DNA of 6,115 nucleotides from Methylococcaceae bacterium (GCA_003155565.1 PMDM01000467.1:1-6115); one strand, 5' to 3'; positions 1-6,115 are shown, counted from the first letter of the stretch. Notes: a model not told the origin generated them from the sequence alone. Made by a program: numbers and translations.

Positions 1-2
1 AA

Positions 3-1643
3 CATCGAATCCCCGAAAGTATTTGGCGGCATTACGCCTGTATTGTTATGCATCCAGGCATTAAAGGTGACCGTGGAATGTCATCCCTTGATTGGGCGAT
101 ACAAAACGAGGAACCGGAATGGGGCGTGACCGCATTACAGGCCGCCGCTGAAATGGATACGGGCGACATTTGGGCAACCGCGACATTTAAAATGCGCCCT
201 GGTACCAAAAGCAGCATCTACTCGATAGAAGTCACAGAAGCTGCTGTTCAGGTAGTTTTGCAAACGCTTGAACGCTTTCAGGATGCCAGCTTTAAACCGG
301 AACCTTTAGATTACAGTAAATCGGATGTACGCGGCCAACTCCTGCCAAACATGCAGCAGGTAGACCGCCGAATTAATTGGCAGGTCGATTCTACAGCCAC
401 TATCCTGGATAAAATCTGTGCTGCCGATGGCAGCCCTGGGGTTCTGGATGTCATTTTAGGAAAAGAATATTACTTGTATGGTGCAAGCAAGGAAATTAAT
501 CTAGGGGAAGGTAAGCTTCTGGGGGAACCCGGAGAACTGATCGCCACCCGCTTAGGCGCAGTATGCCGCGCTACGGTTGATGGCGCAATCTGGTTATCGC
601 ATCTTAAACGTAAGGCCAATAATGGTGATAAACCATACTTTAAATTACCTGCCACCATGGTGCTGGGTGATAAAGTAGATCTTTTGCCGGAAATTCCGGT
701 GAGCATTTATCACAGTACGCCCGATACTTTCAGGGAAATCTGGTACGAAGAAAAAAATGCGGTGGGGTATTTGCATTTTGATTTTCATAATGGCGCGATG
801 AGTACCGAGCAATGTTTGCGTTTACGCGATGCCGTCGTGGAAGTGCGAAGCCGCCCAACTCGGGTGCTGGTGCTTATTGGGGGGAGGTCTACTTGGTCAA
901 ATGGCGTTCATCTAAACGTCATCGAGGCGGCAAACAACCCCGCCGAAGAATCTTGGCATAATATTAATGCGATTGATGACCTTATCCTGGCTATTCTTAA
1001 TACCACCAACAAAATTACAGTTGCCGCAGTACATGGCAATGCGGGCGCGGGCGGCGTACCGTTCGCGCTGGCCTGCGACAAAGTTTGTGTACGGTCAGGA
1101 GCAATATTTAACTGCCATTATAAAAGCATGGGCTTGTATGGCTCTGAATACTGGACATATACACTGCCCAAACGCGTCGGCTATGAAAAAGCGCTGGAAA
1201 TAACCGAAGGGTGTTTGCCTATGGGGATGCGGGAAGCCAAACAACTAGGGTTGATTGATTTCATCATCCCAGAAATGTTCGCTGCCTTTGATAGCAAAAT
1301 AGAGATGATGGTCGAAACCCTTGCGCAGAGCAACAATTACGAAAAAATTCTCGGAAGCAAAGGGTTAAGGCGTAGCCATGACGAGTTTGTCAAACCGCTG
1401 AAGTATTATCGGCAAGAAGAATTAAGGCGCATGAGGGAAGATTTCTACAAGCCAAATACGCCGTATAATCCTGCCCGCAAGCAATTTGTTTACAAGACAC
1501 CTGCAACGGAAACCCCAGAGCGTCTGGCACAACATCGTCGTTCTAATCATAATGACGATAATGTTTTGCCGTTAAGGGAAAGAAATAGCAGTCAAGGCAA
1601 TTTAATTCAAAGCGTGAACAAAAAAAGGATGTATGGGGAATAA
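3..1643 (+). CDS. hoxX: HoxX, [NiFe]-hydrogenase CO-ligand maturation protein (5' partial)
   Basis: HoxX makes the carbon monoxide ligand of the [NiFe]-hydrogenase active site in air: an N-terminal formyl-tetrahydrofolate-type domain passes a formyl group to CoA, and a C-terminal crotonase-like domain releases CO (known for the family). The frame is open from base 3, and the 15 codons before the first ATG (48) read like the family (IPESIWRHYACIV before HPGIKGDRG at 51-77), so ATG 48 is internal and the start lies left of the window. Visible landmarks are the HPGxKGDRGxSSLDWAI signature, the formyltransferase-type DTGD (Asp codon 156-158), a crotonase fold from about 750, the oxyanion-hole-like GNAGAGG stretch (1035-1055) and the HoxX-typical HYKSMGLYGSEYW (1116-1154) with Tyr and Glu that probably belong to the active site. 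After the usual end there is a 33-residue polar tail (1542-1640). It probably closes a hydrogenase operon to the left. The 546 residues seen fit a protein missing only its first part. Confidence 0.93.
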   Translation, partial: HRIPESIWRHYACIVMHPGIKGDRGMSSLDWAIQNEEPEWGVTALQAAAEMDTGDIWATATFKMRPGTKSSIYSIEVTEAAVQVVLQTLERFQDASFKPEPLDYSKSDVRGQLLPNMQQVDRRINWQVDSTATILDKICAADGSPGVLDVILGKEYYLYGASKEINLGEGKLLGEPGELIATRLGAVCRATVDGAIWLSHLKRKANNGDKPYFKLPATMVLGDKVDLLPEIPVSIYHSTPDTFREIWYEEKNAVGYLHFDFHNGAMSTEQCLRLRDAVVEVRSRPTRVLVLIGGRSTWSNGVHLNVIEAANNPAEESWHNINAIDDLILAILNTTNKITVAAVHGNAGAGGVPFALACDKVCVRSGAIFNCHYKSMGLYGSEYWTYTLPKRVGYEKALEITEGCLPMGMREAKQLGLIDFIIPEMFAAFDSKIEMMVETLAQSNNYEKILGSKGLRRSHDEFVKPLKYYRQEELRRMREDFYKPNTPYNPARKQFVYKTPATETPERLAQHRRSNHNDDNVLPLRERNSSQGNLIQSVNKKRMYGE

Positions 1644-1674
1644 AAAAACTCCCAGCACAAAAAACGCTGGGAGT
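1641..1674 (-). terminator. Intrinsic terminator hairpin, T-tract on the minus strand
   Basis: ACTCCCAGC (1648-1656) and GCTGGGAGT (1666-1674) form a perfect 9-bp GC-rich stem with a 9-nt A-rich loop. The run of A at 1642-1648 is, on the minus strand, a run of seven T directly after the stem, so the textbook orientation is for transcripts coming from the right. On the plus strand the stem is followed by acagatcaaa, with no U-tract; for hoxX mRNA it may instead act as a 3'-end or inter-cistronic stabilising hairpin. It begins five bases after the hoxX stop. No minus-strand gene to its right was identified. Confidence 0.6.
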
Positions 1675-1701
1675 ACAGATCAAACACATCAGGAGGATTC
1701 A

Positions 1702-1779
1702 ATGTTTGTGGGGCGTGCCAGAACTGGCATGTTTCTGGTTAAGCCGCAGGTTGAAACTGATCGCTGGAATAGCTACTAG
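1702..1779 (+). CDS. Possible 25-residue peptide with a perfect Shine-Dalgarno, unidentified
   Basis: I do not recognise this ORF. An ATG at 1702 is preceded by AGGAGG (1691-1696) with a 5-nt spacer, the strongest ribosome site in the window, and the frame runs 25 codons to TAG. The peptide starts MFVGRARTGMF and ends KPQVETDRWNSY; it is basic, has no Cys, no membrane segment and no run of a single amino acid that would suggest an attenuation leader. It lies 58 bases after hoxX and just behind the 1648-1674 hairpin, so it could be the last cistron of the hoxX transcript, a regulatory leader, a short structural peptide or a modified-peptide precursor; no maturation enzyme is in view. Because 25 codons can be open by chance, the case rests on the ribosome site alone. 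Confidence 0.35.
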   Translation: MFVGRARTGMFLVKPQVETDRWNSY

Positions 1780-2019
1780 TCAATGTGACAGCAAAACAAA
1801 AAATACACTGGAATGAAAGTCTTGATAATCTATATCGAAGATCAAAGTTTTTGCATTCAGCTTAAGTCGCTTGTTAAGTAATGGTTTAGGAGGTAAAAAC
1901 AAAAATAAACAACTTAGCGCATATTATATAGAAGCCTTAATTTGTTAACAATATGGTAATTAATTAATGAATAGTTTCTTTTAAGGAAACTATATCCGTT
2001 TAAGGAAACACCGAATAAG
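1780..2019. other. AT-rich intergenic stretch without a supported gene
   Basis: No frame on either strand gives a credible gene here. The stretch is AT-rich, with taattaattaat around 1960. A second AGGAGGT (1888-1894) has no ATG, GTG or TTG at a usable distance, so it does not mark a gene. A weak 5-bp stem (TTGAT 1822-1826 with ATCAA 1841-1845) is followed by five T (1848-1852) and is too poor to call a terminator. The right end carries the short TTTAAGGAAAC repeat described separately. Confidence 0.5.
1980..2009 (+). repeat. Short direct repeat TTTAAGGAAAC, two copies 19 bp apart
   Basis: TTTAAGGAAAC occurs at 1980-1990 and 1999-2009. The first copy is also the right half of a near-palindrome, GTTTCTTTTAAGGAAAC (1974-1990), whose arms pair except for one T opposite G. 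Spacing of about two helical turns is what a tandem protein-binding site would show, but it lies about 215 bp upstream of the sdhC promoter and could equally be the edge of the repeat element that starts at 2020. No known binding motif is recognised. Confidence 0.4.
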
Positions 2020-2175
2020 TTGATTCCGCTCATGTCCTTCGGCTACGCTCAGGAGGTCGTTCGACCAGCTCACCACGAACGGAACAGACTCACTACGAAC
2101 GGAATCAACCCTTAACCATTCGTCCTGAGCCCTTCGACCACACTCAGGAGAGCCTCGACGAAGGACTTATCCAGA
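2020..2175. repeat. Composite intergenic repeat element (inverted and direct repeats)
   Basis: This non-coding block is built of nested repeats. TTGATTCCG (2020-2028) is inverted as CGGAATCAA (2100-2108). GTCCTTCG (2034-2041) is inverted as CGAAGGAC (2159-2166). TCACYACGAACGGAA is directly repeated at 2070-2084 and 2090-2104. TCCTGAG (2123-2129) pairs with CTCAGGA (2143-2149). The words CCTTCG, CTCAGGA and CGAACGGA, and the ending ACTTATCCAGAGATTCC, resemble short interspersed palindromic elements common between genes in proteobacterial genomes (from general knowledge, not a search). It encodes no protein; right of it lies the sdh promoter, so it may be a passive insertion that could form structured RNA if transcribed. 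The outer boundaries are approximate. Confidence 0.65.
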
Positions 2176-2224
2176 GATTCCTTAATTGGATTCTGTTCAG
2201 CCAAACAACCGTGCAAAGCGTTTG

Positions 2225-2254
2225 TTGCCTATAAAACGGTTTAGTTGCTATACT
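2225..2254 (+). promoter_or_regulatory. Sigma70-type promoter of the sdh operon (extended -10)
   Basis: TTGCCT (2225-2230) is a good -35 match, followed after 18 bp by TATACT (2249-2254), which carries an upstream TGC (2246-2248) and thus makes an extended -10. Initiation is expected near 2261, giving a leader of about 106 nt to the sdhC ATG. It is the best promoter-like match upstream of sdhC and sits on the right side of the repeat element. Confidence 0.6.
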
Positions 2255-2305
2255 CGCGGGGTGTAATCTATCATTCAACTTGCACAAGAAATGCGCTAGT
2301 TACGC

Positions 2306-2371
2306 ATGATTGAGGTGAGCATACGAAATGTAGACTTTGGCGACAATACCAACCTGTGCGGGAAAATATGA
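2306..2371 (+). promoter_or_regulatory. Possible 21-codon leader ORF overlapping the sdhC start (ATGA)
   Basis: Within the sdhC leader an ATG at 2306 (alternative GTG at 2315) opens 21 codons, MIEVSIRNVDFG to LCGKI, and stops at TGA 2369-2371, sharing ATGA with the preferred sdhC ATG at 2368. This arrangement would allow translational coupling. Against it, there is no clear Shine-Dalgarno before 2306, and that ATG lies in the right arm of a small hairpin (ATGCG 2291-2295 with CGCAT 2303-2307). An ORF this short may be chance. Confidence 0.2.
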
Positions 2372-2745
2372 CAGTTAAACATTCCAGACCCACATCACCC
2401 CATTTACAAGTCTATAAATTGCCGCTTACCGGCATTATATCTATTTCACACCGCATTACTGGTGTCCTGTTGTCCGCAGGACTGTTGCTTGTTGTCATGC
2501 TTTTTTATGCAGTCTCACAAGGCGCGGATGCTTATGCCGCCATGCAAAGTATGGTTAACTTCTGGGTGGTAAAATTAATGTATTGGGGATTTATTTACGC
2601 GCTGTTCTTTCATTTATGTCACGGCGTTAGGCATGTTTTCTGGGATTTAGGCGAAGGATTTGAGCCAGAAAAGCTGGATAAGTATGCCAAAATTGAACTA
2701 GCAACGGCATTTGCTCTCACTCTAGCCACATGGATTTTCATTTGA
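2368..2745 (+). CDS. sdhC: Succinate dehydrogenase cytochrome b556 subunit SdhC
   Basis: SdhC is one of two membrane anchors of complex II; with SdhD it holds heme b and forms the ubiquinone site in the inner membrane. The 125-residue protein has the RPTSPHLQVYKLPLTG N-terminus (residues 7-22) seen in alphaproteobacterial and mitochondrial-like SdhC, then SISHRITG (25-32), whose Ser25 and Arg29 match the quinone-site Ser27 and Arg31 of E. coli. HLCHGVRH (82-89) matches the heme-ligand motif HxxxGxRH, with His82 at the axial-ligand position. Three hydrophobic helices lie at about 21-47, 64-88 and 106-125. I chose ATG 2368, with GGGA (2360-2363) upstream; an in-frame GTG at 2356 would add MREN but has no ribosome site. 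First gene of the operon, transcribed from the 2225-2254 promoter. Confidence 0.95.
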   Translation: MTVKHSRPTSPHLQVYKLPLTGIISISHRITGVLLSAGLLLVVMLFYAVSQGADAYAAMQSMVNFWVVKLMYWGFIYALFFHLCHGVRHVFWDLGEGFEPEKLDKYAKIELATAFALTLATWIFI

Positions 2746-2753
2746 TTAAGCCT

Positions 2754-3116
2754 ATGATTAATAAAATAGCGGTATTTGGGAACAGCACTACAAAATCGGC
2801 AACCCAACACTGGTTGATGCAACGTATTACGGCGGTAATCCTGATTCCCTTATCCTTCCAGTTGATCGTTTTTCTTGATCTCTGTATGAATGCCCCCTAT
2901 CAGCAAACAGTGGACTGGTTGCAGTCGCCCTTGAATCGGTTATGTATCGGAGTCTGGTTACTTGCCGTCTTCTATCATGCTGCCATTGGCTTACAAGTCG
3001 TCATTGAGGATTATGTTGCAGACCAGGGACTTCAAGCCAAGTTAATCAAGGCGATCAACCTGAGTTTTCTATTTTTGATGGTTGCAGCATTATTCTTTAT
3101 GTTTCGGGTCATATAA
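2754..3116 (+). CDS. sdhD: Succinate dehydrogenase membrane anchor subunit SdhD
   Basis: SdhD is the second membrane anchor of complex II and supplies the other heme b ligand and part of the quinone pocket. The 120-residue reading has three hydrophobic helices at about 24-44, 60-84 and 99-118. Trp20 and [11 protein letters not shown] (23-33) match the conserved W-x-x-QR-x-TA start of the first helix. [14 protein letters not shown] (75-88) matches the family H-x3-G-x6-DY motif: His75 corresponds to the heme ligand His71 and Asp86-Tyr87 to the Asp82-Tyr83 quinone-site pair of E. coli. The start is uncertain: ATG 2754 leaves an 8-nt gap after sdhC, while in-frame ATG 2730 would overlap sdhC by 16 nt and add MDFHLIKP. 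Neither has a clear Shine-Dalgarno, so translation is probably coupled to sdhC. Confidence 0.93.
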   Translation: MINKIAVFGNSTTKSATQHWLMQRITAVILIPLSFQLIVFLDLCMNAPYQQTVDWLQSPLNRLCIGVWLLAVFYHAAIGLQVVIEDYVADQGLQAKLIKAINLSFLFLMVAALFFMFRVI

Positions 3117-3150
3117 CCCACAACGGCACACATAAATCACACAGGTTAAC

Positions 3151-3154
3151 AGGA
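3151..3154 (+). promoter_or_regulatory. Ribosome binding site of sdhA
   Basis: AGGA lies six bases before the ATG at 3161, inside the 44-bp sdhD-sdhA gap. It supports that start, which also puts the FAD-binding strand at the usual distance from the N-terminus. No promoter or terminator is seen in the gap, so sdhA is read through from sdhCD. Confidence 0.6.
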
Positions 3155-3160
3155 AAATTC

Positions 3161-4945
3161 ATGGCTGGAGCATATAAAATTACCGAACACGAATATGATG
3201 TCATCGTGGTCGGTGCGGGCGGCGCGGGTTTACGTGCAACGTTGGGGATGGCTGAAAAAGGTTTGCGCACGGCCTGTATCAGCAAGGTTTTTCCCACCCG
3301 TAGCCATACGGTCGCCGCGCAAGGCGGTATCAGTGCCGCGCTAGGCAATATGGGCGAAGATGACTGGCGTTTTCACATGTACGATACCGTAAAAGGATCG
3401 GATTGGTTAGGCGACCAGGATGCCATTGAATATATGTGCAAAGAAGCCATTCCGGCAATCATCGAACTCGAACACTACGGTGTTCCATTTTCCAGGACGG
3501 AAGATGGCAAGATATATCAACGCGCTTTTGGCGGCATGACGACCCATTATGGCGAAGGCCAAGCCCAACGTACTTGTGCAGCGGCTGATAAGACTGGTCA
3601 TGCCATACTGCATACCTTGTATCAGCAATCCTTAAAGAACAACGCCCTGTTCTTCATTGAATACATCGTGTTGGACTTGATTATGCAGGACGGCGAATGT
3701 CGTGGTGTACTGGCTTGGTGTCTGGATGATGGCTCGATACATTTATTTAAAGCCCACATGACGGTCTTGGCAACGGGCGGATATGGACGTACCTATTTTT
3801 CCTGCACATCCGCGCATACGGTCACGGGTGATGGCAATGCGATGGTATTACGTGCGGGTTTACCCTTGCAGGATATGGAATTCATCCAATTCCATCCTAC
3901 CGGAATTTATGGTTCGGGTTGTTTAATCACAGAAGGCGCAAGAGGTGAGGGCGGTTATCTAACTAACTCCGAAGGCGAAAAATTTATGGCGCGTTATGCG
4001 CCTCACGCGAAAGACCTGGCCTCACGCGACGTGGTCAGCCGTGCCATTCAGATTGAAATCAATGAAGGCCGTGGATTGGGTGAACACAAAGACTACGTTC
4101 ACCTGCACATAGAACACCTCGATCCCGCCGTCATCCATGAGCGCTTGCCCGGAATTGCCGAGACATCAAAGATTTTTGCCGGGGTTGATGTCACCAAAGA
4201 CCCGATTCCCGTGTTGCCCACAGTACATTACAATATGGGCGGTATTCCGACCAATTACAAGGCCGAAGTCGTGACTCTAGCAGATGGCAACCCGGATAAG
4301 GTCGTCCCAGGGCTGATGGCGATAGGTGAAGCGGCGTGTGTCTCGGTGCATGGCGCAAACCGCTTGGGTTCCAATTCTCTGCTAGACCTCATCGTGTTTG
4401 GTCGTTCTGCTGCTATCCGTTGTGCTGAACTCATCAAGCCCAAAACGAAACATAAGCCTTTGTCAAAAACCGCTTGTGACCAAGCTCTAGCCCGTTTTGA
4501 TAAGTTCCGCCATGCCAATGGCAATCATCCTACCGCAGAGATTCGATTGAATATGCAAAAAACAATGCAAAGCAAAGCAGCTGTATTCAGGACGCAAAAA
4601 ACGATGGATGAAGGCGTAACGATCATGAAAGGTGTCATGCAATCATTGAACGATGTCAAAGTCACCGACAGGTCGTTGATTTGGAACACTGATCTGGTTG
4701 AAACCCTGGAACTGGATAATTTACTGAGCCAAGCCATGGTGTCGATTTCTGCGGCCAGTAATCGCCAAGAAAGCAGGGGAGGTCATGCACGGGAAGACTA
4801 CGCTAAGCGCGACGATGTTAACTGGATGAAACATACCTTGACATGGTTGAACGATAGTACGGTCACATTCGGTTACCGGCCTGTCCATTTGTACACATTG
4901 ACGGATGAAGTCGAAGTAGTCATGCCTAAAGAGAGGGTTTACTAA
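3161..4945 (+). CDS. sdhA: Succinate dehydrogenase flavoprotein subunit SdhA
   Basis: SdhA oxidises succinate to fumarate on the cytoplasmic face of the membrane and passes two electrons from covalently bound FAD to SdhB. The 594 residues are a normal length. [16 protein letters not shown] (12-27) is the dinucleotide-binding motif; [10 protein letters not shown] (47-56) carries His49, the expected site of the covalent FAD bond (E. coli His45). Active-site residues are all present: His245 in FHPTGIYG, Thr257-Glu258 in [11 protein letters not shown], catalytic Arg289 in SRDVVSR, His356 in VHYNMGG and Arg401 in [13 protein letters not shown]. The C-terminus has the expected [11 protein letters not shown] motif and ends in KERVY. 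It follows sdhD by 44 nt and its TAA shares one base with the sdhB ATG (TAATG), so the catalytic subunits are translationally coupled. Confidence 0.98.
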   Translation: MAGAYKITEHEYDVIVVGAGGAGLRATLGMAEKGLRTACISKVFPTRSHTVAAQGGISAALGNMGEDDWRFHMYDTVKGSDWLGDQDAIEYMCKEAIPAIIELEHYGVPFSRTEDGKIYQRAFGGMTTHYGEGQAQRTCAAADKTGHAILHTLYQQSLKNNALFFIEYIVLDLIMQDGECRGVLAWCLDDGSIHLFKAHMTVLATGGYGRTYFSCTSAHTVTGDGNAMVLRAGLPLQDMEFIQFHPTGIYGSGCLITEGARGEGGYLTNSEGEKFMARYAPHAKDLASRDVVSRAIQIEINEGRGLGEHKDYVHLHIEHLDPAVIHERLPGIAETSKIFAGVDVTKDPIPVLPTVHYNMGGIPTNYKAEVVTLADGNPDKVVPGLMAIGEAACVSVHGANRLGSNSLLDLIVFGRSAAIRCAELIKPKTKHKPLSKTACDQALARFDKFRHANGNHPTAEIRLNMQKTMQSKAAVFRTQKTMDEGVTIMKGVMQSLNDVKVTDRSLIWNTDLVETLELDNLLSQAMVSISAASNRQESRGGHAREDYAKRDDVNWMKHTLTWLNDSTVTFGYRPVHLYTLTDEVEVVMPKERVY

Positions 4946-5724
4946 TGGCTGAATTCACCCTGCCTAAAAATTCCGTATTGACCCAAGGCAAAACTTATAC
5001 AGCGCCAGAAGGTACAAAAAACATCCGCCGTTTTGAAATCTACCGTTGGGATCCTGACACAGGTGAAAATCCACGGATCGATATTTACGAACTGGATGCT
5101 GACCTGTGCGGCACAAAAGTGCTGGATGCCATCATCACAATCAAAAATGAAGTTGATAGTACCTTAACCTTCAGGCGTTCGTGCCGGGAAGGCGTGTGCG
5201 GTTCGTGTGCCATGAATGTGAATGGCAAGAATTCACTGGCCTGCACCAAGGCGATCAGTGATTATCCAGATACCATCAAAATTTACCCGCTGCCGCATTT
5301 GCAAGTCGTCAAAGACTTAGTGCCGGACATGACGAATTTTTATGCCCAGTATGCAGAAATTAAGCCTTGGTTGACTTCCAAAACCACGCCGCCAGCTACA
5401 GAACGCTTACAAAGCAGGGCTGACCGTGACAAACTGGACGGCTTATATGACTGTGTATTATGTGCCTGCTGCTCTACCAGTTGCCCCAGTTATTGGTGGA
5501 ATAGTGATAAGTACCTCGGCCCCGCAGTGTTGCTACAAGCCTATCGCTGGTTAGTCGATAGCCGTGACGAAGCTACCGAGGAGCGGCTAACCCAGCTTGA
5601 CGATGCCTTTAAACTGTATCGTTGCCATACCATCATGAACTGCACTGATACCTGTCCCAAGGGACTGAATCCCGCCAAAGCCATCGCGGAAACCAAAAAG
5701 CTCCTGGTCAATCGAAAAACCTAA
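4945..5724 (+). CDS. sdhB: Succinate dehydrogenase iron-sulfur subunit SdhB
   Basis: SdhB wires electrons from the SdhA flavin to the quinone through three clusters. All cluster ligands are visible in the 259 residues: Cys80, Cys85, Cys88 and Cys100 for [2Fe-2S] ([10 protein letters not shown]...AC); Cys170, Cys173, Cys176 and Cys237 for [4Fe-4S]; Cys180, Cys227 and Cys233 for [3Fe-4S] ([17 protein letters not shown] and [18 protein letters not shown]), assigned by alignment with E. coli. The ferredoxin-like N-terminal domain spans about 28-125 and the alpha-helical domain about 160-255. The N-terminus is about 20 residues longer than the E. coli protein ([18 protein letters not shown]), still within the family range. 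GAGAGG sits about seven bases before the ATG, inside the end of sdhA, supporting this start. Confidence 0.98.
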   Translation: MAEFTLPKNSVLTQGKTYTAPEGTKNIRRFEIYRWDPDTGENPRIDIYELDADLCGTKVLDAIITIKNEVDSTLTFRRSCREGVCGSCAMNVNGKNSLACTKAISDYPDTIKIYPLPHLQVVKDLVPDMTNFYAQYAEIKPWLTSKTTPPATERLQSRADRDKLDGLYDCVLCACCSTSCPSYWWNSDKYLGPAVLLQAYRWLVDSRDEATEERLTQLDDAFKLYRCHTIMNCTDTCPKGLNPAKAIAETKKLLVNRKT

Positions 5725-5734
5725 GCGGTATCCT

Positions 5735-5938
5735 GTGGACGAGCTGGCTAAAATAAGGTGGCAATGCCGACGGGGCTCTCGAGAACTGGATTTGTTGCTG
5801 AACCGTTATCTTGAAACCCGCTATCTGGTTGCCGATGAGGAAGAAAAAGCGCGTTTTGTTGAAATGTTAAAACTGGATGATTCGGAGTTATTGGAACAAC
5901 GTGATCGTTTATTTAACGTAACTATTAGCCCCCTATAG
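5735..5938 (+). CDS. sdhE: FAD assembly factor SdhE (C-terminally short)
   Basis: SdhE (YgfY/Sdh5 family) is a small soluble protein that binds SdhA and promotes covalent FAD attachment. The reading begins at GTG 5735, ten bases after the sdhB stop, with no ATG in a useful place; the ribosome site is weak. It carries the signature CRRGSRELDLLL with the RGxxE motif at residues 13-17, which is the SdhA-contacting region, then ETRYL, EEEKARFVEML and LDDSELLEQ as in the family. At 67 residues it is shorter than the usual 80-90 (E. coli 88): the last helix is replaced by RDRLFNVTISPL and a TAG. No alternative frame restores the tail. Being last in sdhCDAB, next to its own client, strongly supports the assignment. 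Confidence 0.88.
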   Translation: MDELAKIRWQCRRGSRELDLLLNRYLETRYLVADEEEKARFVEMLKLDDSELLEQRDRLFNVTISPL

Positions 5939-5976
5939 ACCAATTCACCAGCTAACGCCATCTGAATAGCTAAGGG
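5939..5976. other. Short gap between converging genes, no clear terminator
   Basis: Between sdhE and the putative opposite-strand gene are only 38 bases. AGCTA (5950-5954) and TAGCT (5967-5971) can form a 5-bp stem with a 12-base loop, and GGTTATAACC (5975-5984) is a perfect 10-bp palindrome over the minus-strand stop, but neither is followed by a T-tract on either strand. The end of the sdh transcript is therefore not explained by a visible intrinsic terminator. Confidence 0.4.
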
Positions 5977-6115
5977 TTATAACCTTTGTTCGTCACCGTT
6001 TGCAGGTAGCTTGATATTCGGCAATGGGCCAGCGATAAGTTTCTGTCCTGAAACAGCCAAGTAGGGTACGAGACTGCGAAAGAATTCGCGTTTTATTGAT
6101 TCGGCCTTATGAAGA
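5977..6115 (-). CDS. 3' end of an unidentified gene (partial)
   Basis: Reading leftward from the window edge, one minus-strand frame is open for 45 codons and stops at TAA (5979-5977). It contains no start codon, so if real the gene begins beyond the right edge. The visible C-terminus includes KREFFRSLVPYLAVSGQKL and IAGPLPNIKLPANGDEQRL, a composition that reads like protein: an amphipathic helix, then a proline-rich polar tail. I do not recognise the family. The other frames of this stretch are broken by stops. An open frame of this length can occur by chance in roughly one frame in ten, so confidence is moderate. It would converge on sdhE. Confidence 0.45.
   Translation of the reverse strand, partial: LHKAESIKREFFRSLVPYLAVSGQKLIAGPLPNIKLPANGDEQRL

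Noticed and set aside
48..50. ATG 48 as the start of hoxX
   Set aside because: The frame stays open to base 3 and the residues before it match HoxX; the HPGxKGDRG motif would sit at residue 2, impossibly early for the formyltransferase-like domain.
1702..1779. PqqA or methanobactin precursor
   Set aside because: The peptide lacks the E-x3-Y core of PqqA and has no Cys as in methanobactin precursors.
1822..1852. Plus-strand terminator TTGAT...ATCAA followed by five T
   Set aside because: Only 5 AT-rich base pairs, a 14-base loop and no GC content in the stem base; too weak.
1738..1860. Minus-strand ORF ending SSYSSDQFQPAA (stop at 1740-1738)
   Set aside because: It has no ATG or ribosome site and is closed upstream by a stop at about 1863; no family likeness.
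1888..1900. Second AGGAGGT, possible start site of another small gene
   Set aside because: No ATG, GTG or TTG follows within a usable distance.
2020..2175. CRISPR array
   Set aside because: The repeats are inverted, diverged and of unequal size; there are no regular spacers and no cas genes.
4255..4737. Minus-strand ORFs inside sdhA
   Set aside because: They are shadows of the well-conserved sdhA frame, without ribosome sites or recognisable protein features.
6039..6056. GTTTC/GAAAC stem near the right edge
   Set aside because: 5-bp AT-rich stem without a T-tract, inside the putative minus-strand gene.

Overview
The window holds the 3' part of a [NiFe]-hydrogenase maturation gene (hoxX), a roughly 0.7 kb non-coding and repeat-bearing interval, a complete succinate dehydrogenase operon in the order sdhC-sdhD-sdhA-sdhB-sdhE, and at the right edge what looks like the 3' end of an unidentified gene on the opposite strand. 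The organism is very likely a proteobacterium. SdhE is a proteobacterial/mitochondrial-type flavinylation factor, the SdhB cluster motifs are close to those of E. coli, and the SdhC N-terminus is of the RPxSPHLxVY type rather than the enterobacterial type. HoxX points to an aerobic or microaerobic hydrogen oxidiser. A gammaproteobacterial methanotroph or chemolithotroph would fit, but this is an inference from gene content and overall protein character, not a proven assignment.

Layout. Bases 3-1643 encode the C-terminal 546 residues of HoxX; the reading frame is open to the left edge, so the true start lies outside. Immediately after its stop is a perfect 9-bp stem (1648-1674). Its T-tract lies on the minus-strand side, so it is a good intrinsic terminator only for leftward transcription. 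Seventeen bases further on, a perfect AGGAGG precedes a 25-codon ORF (1702-1779) that I cannot identify. Bases 1780-2019 are AT-rich with no supported gene. Bases 2020-2175 are a composite of inverted and direct repeats of the TTCG/CTCAGGA/CGAACGGA type, which looks like a dispersed intergenic repeat element. A strong extended -10 promoter (2225-2254) then starts the sdh operon, with a leader of about 106 nt that contains a possible short upstream ORF overlapping the sdhC start codon.

Function. sdhC and sdhD encode the two membrane anchors that hold heme b and the quinone site, sdhA the FAD subunit, sdhB the three-cluster iron-sulfur subunit, and sdhE the small factor that promotes covalent FAD attachment to SdhA. 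Together they form complex II, linking the TCA cycle to the quinone pool. HoxX is unrelated to SDH: it supplies the CO ligand of the hydrogenase NiFe(CO)(CN)2 site under aerobic conditions. It probably ends a hydrogenase operon that lies to the left.

Most of the window is ordinary core metabolism. The parts that deserve a second look are the hairpin plus strong-RBS mini-ORF after hoxX, the repeat element, the coupled leader ORF before sdhC, the C-terminally short SdhE and the extra tail on HoxX. I see no convincing new multi-gene system.
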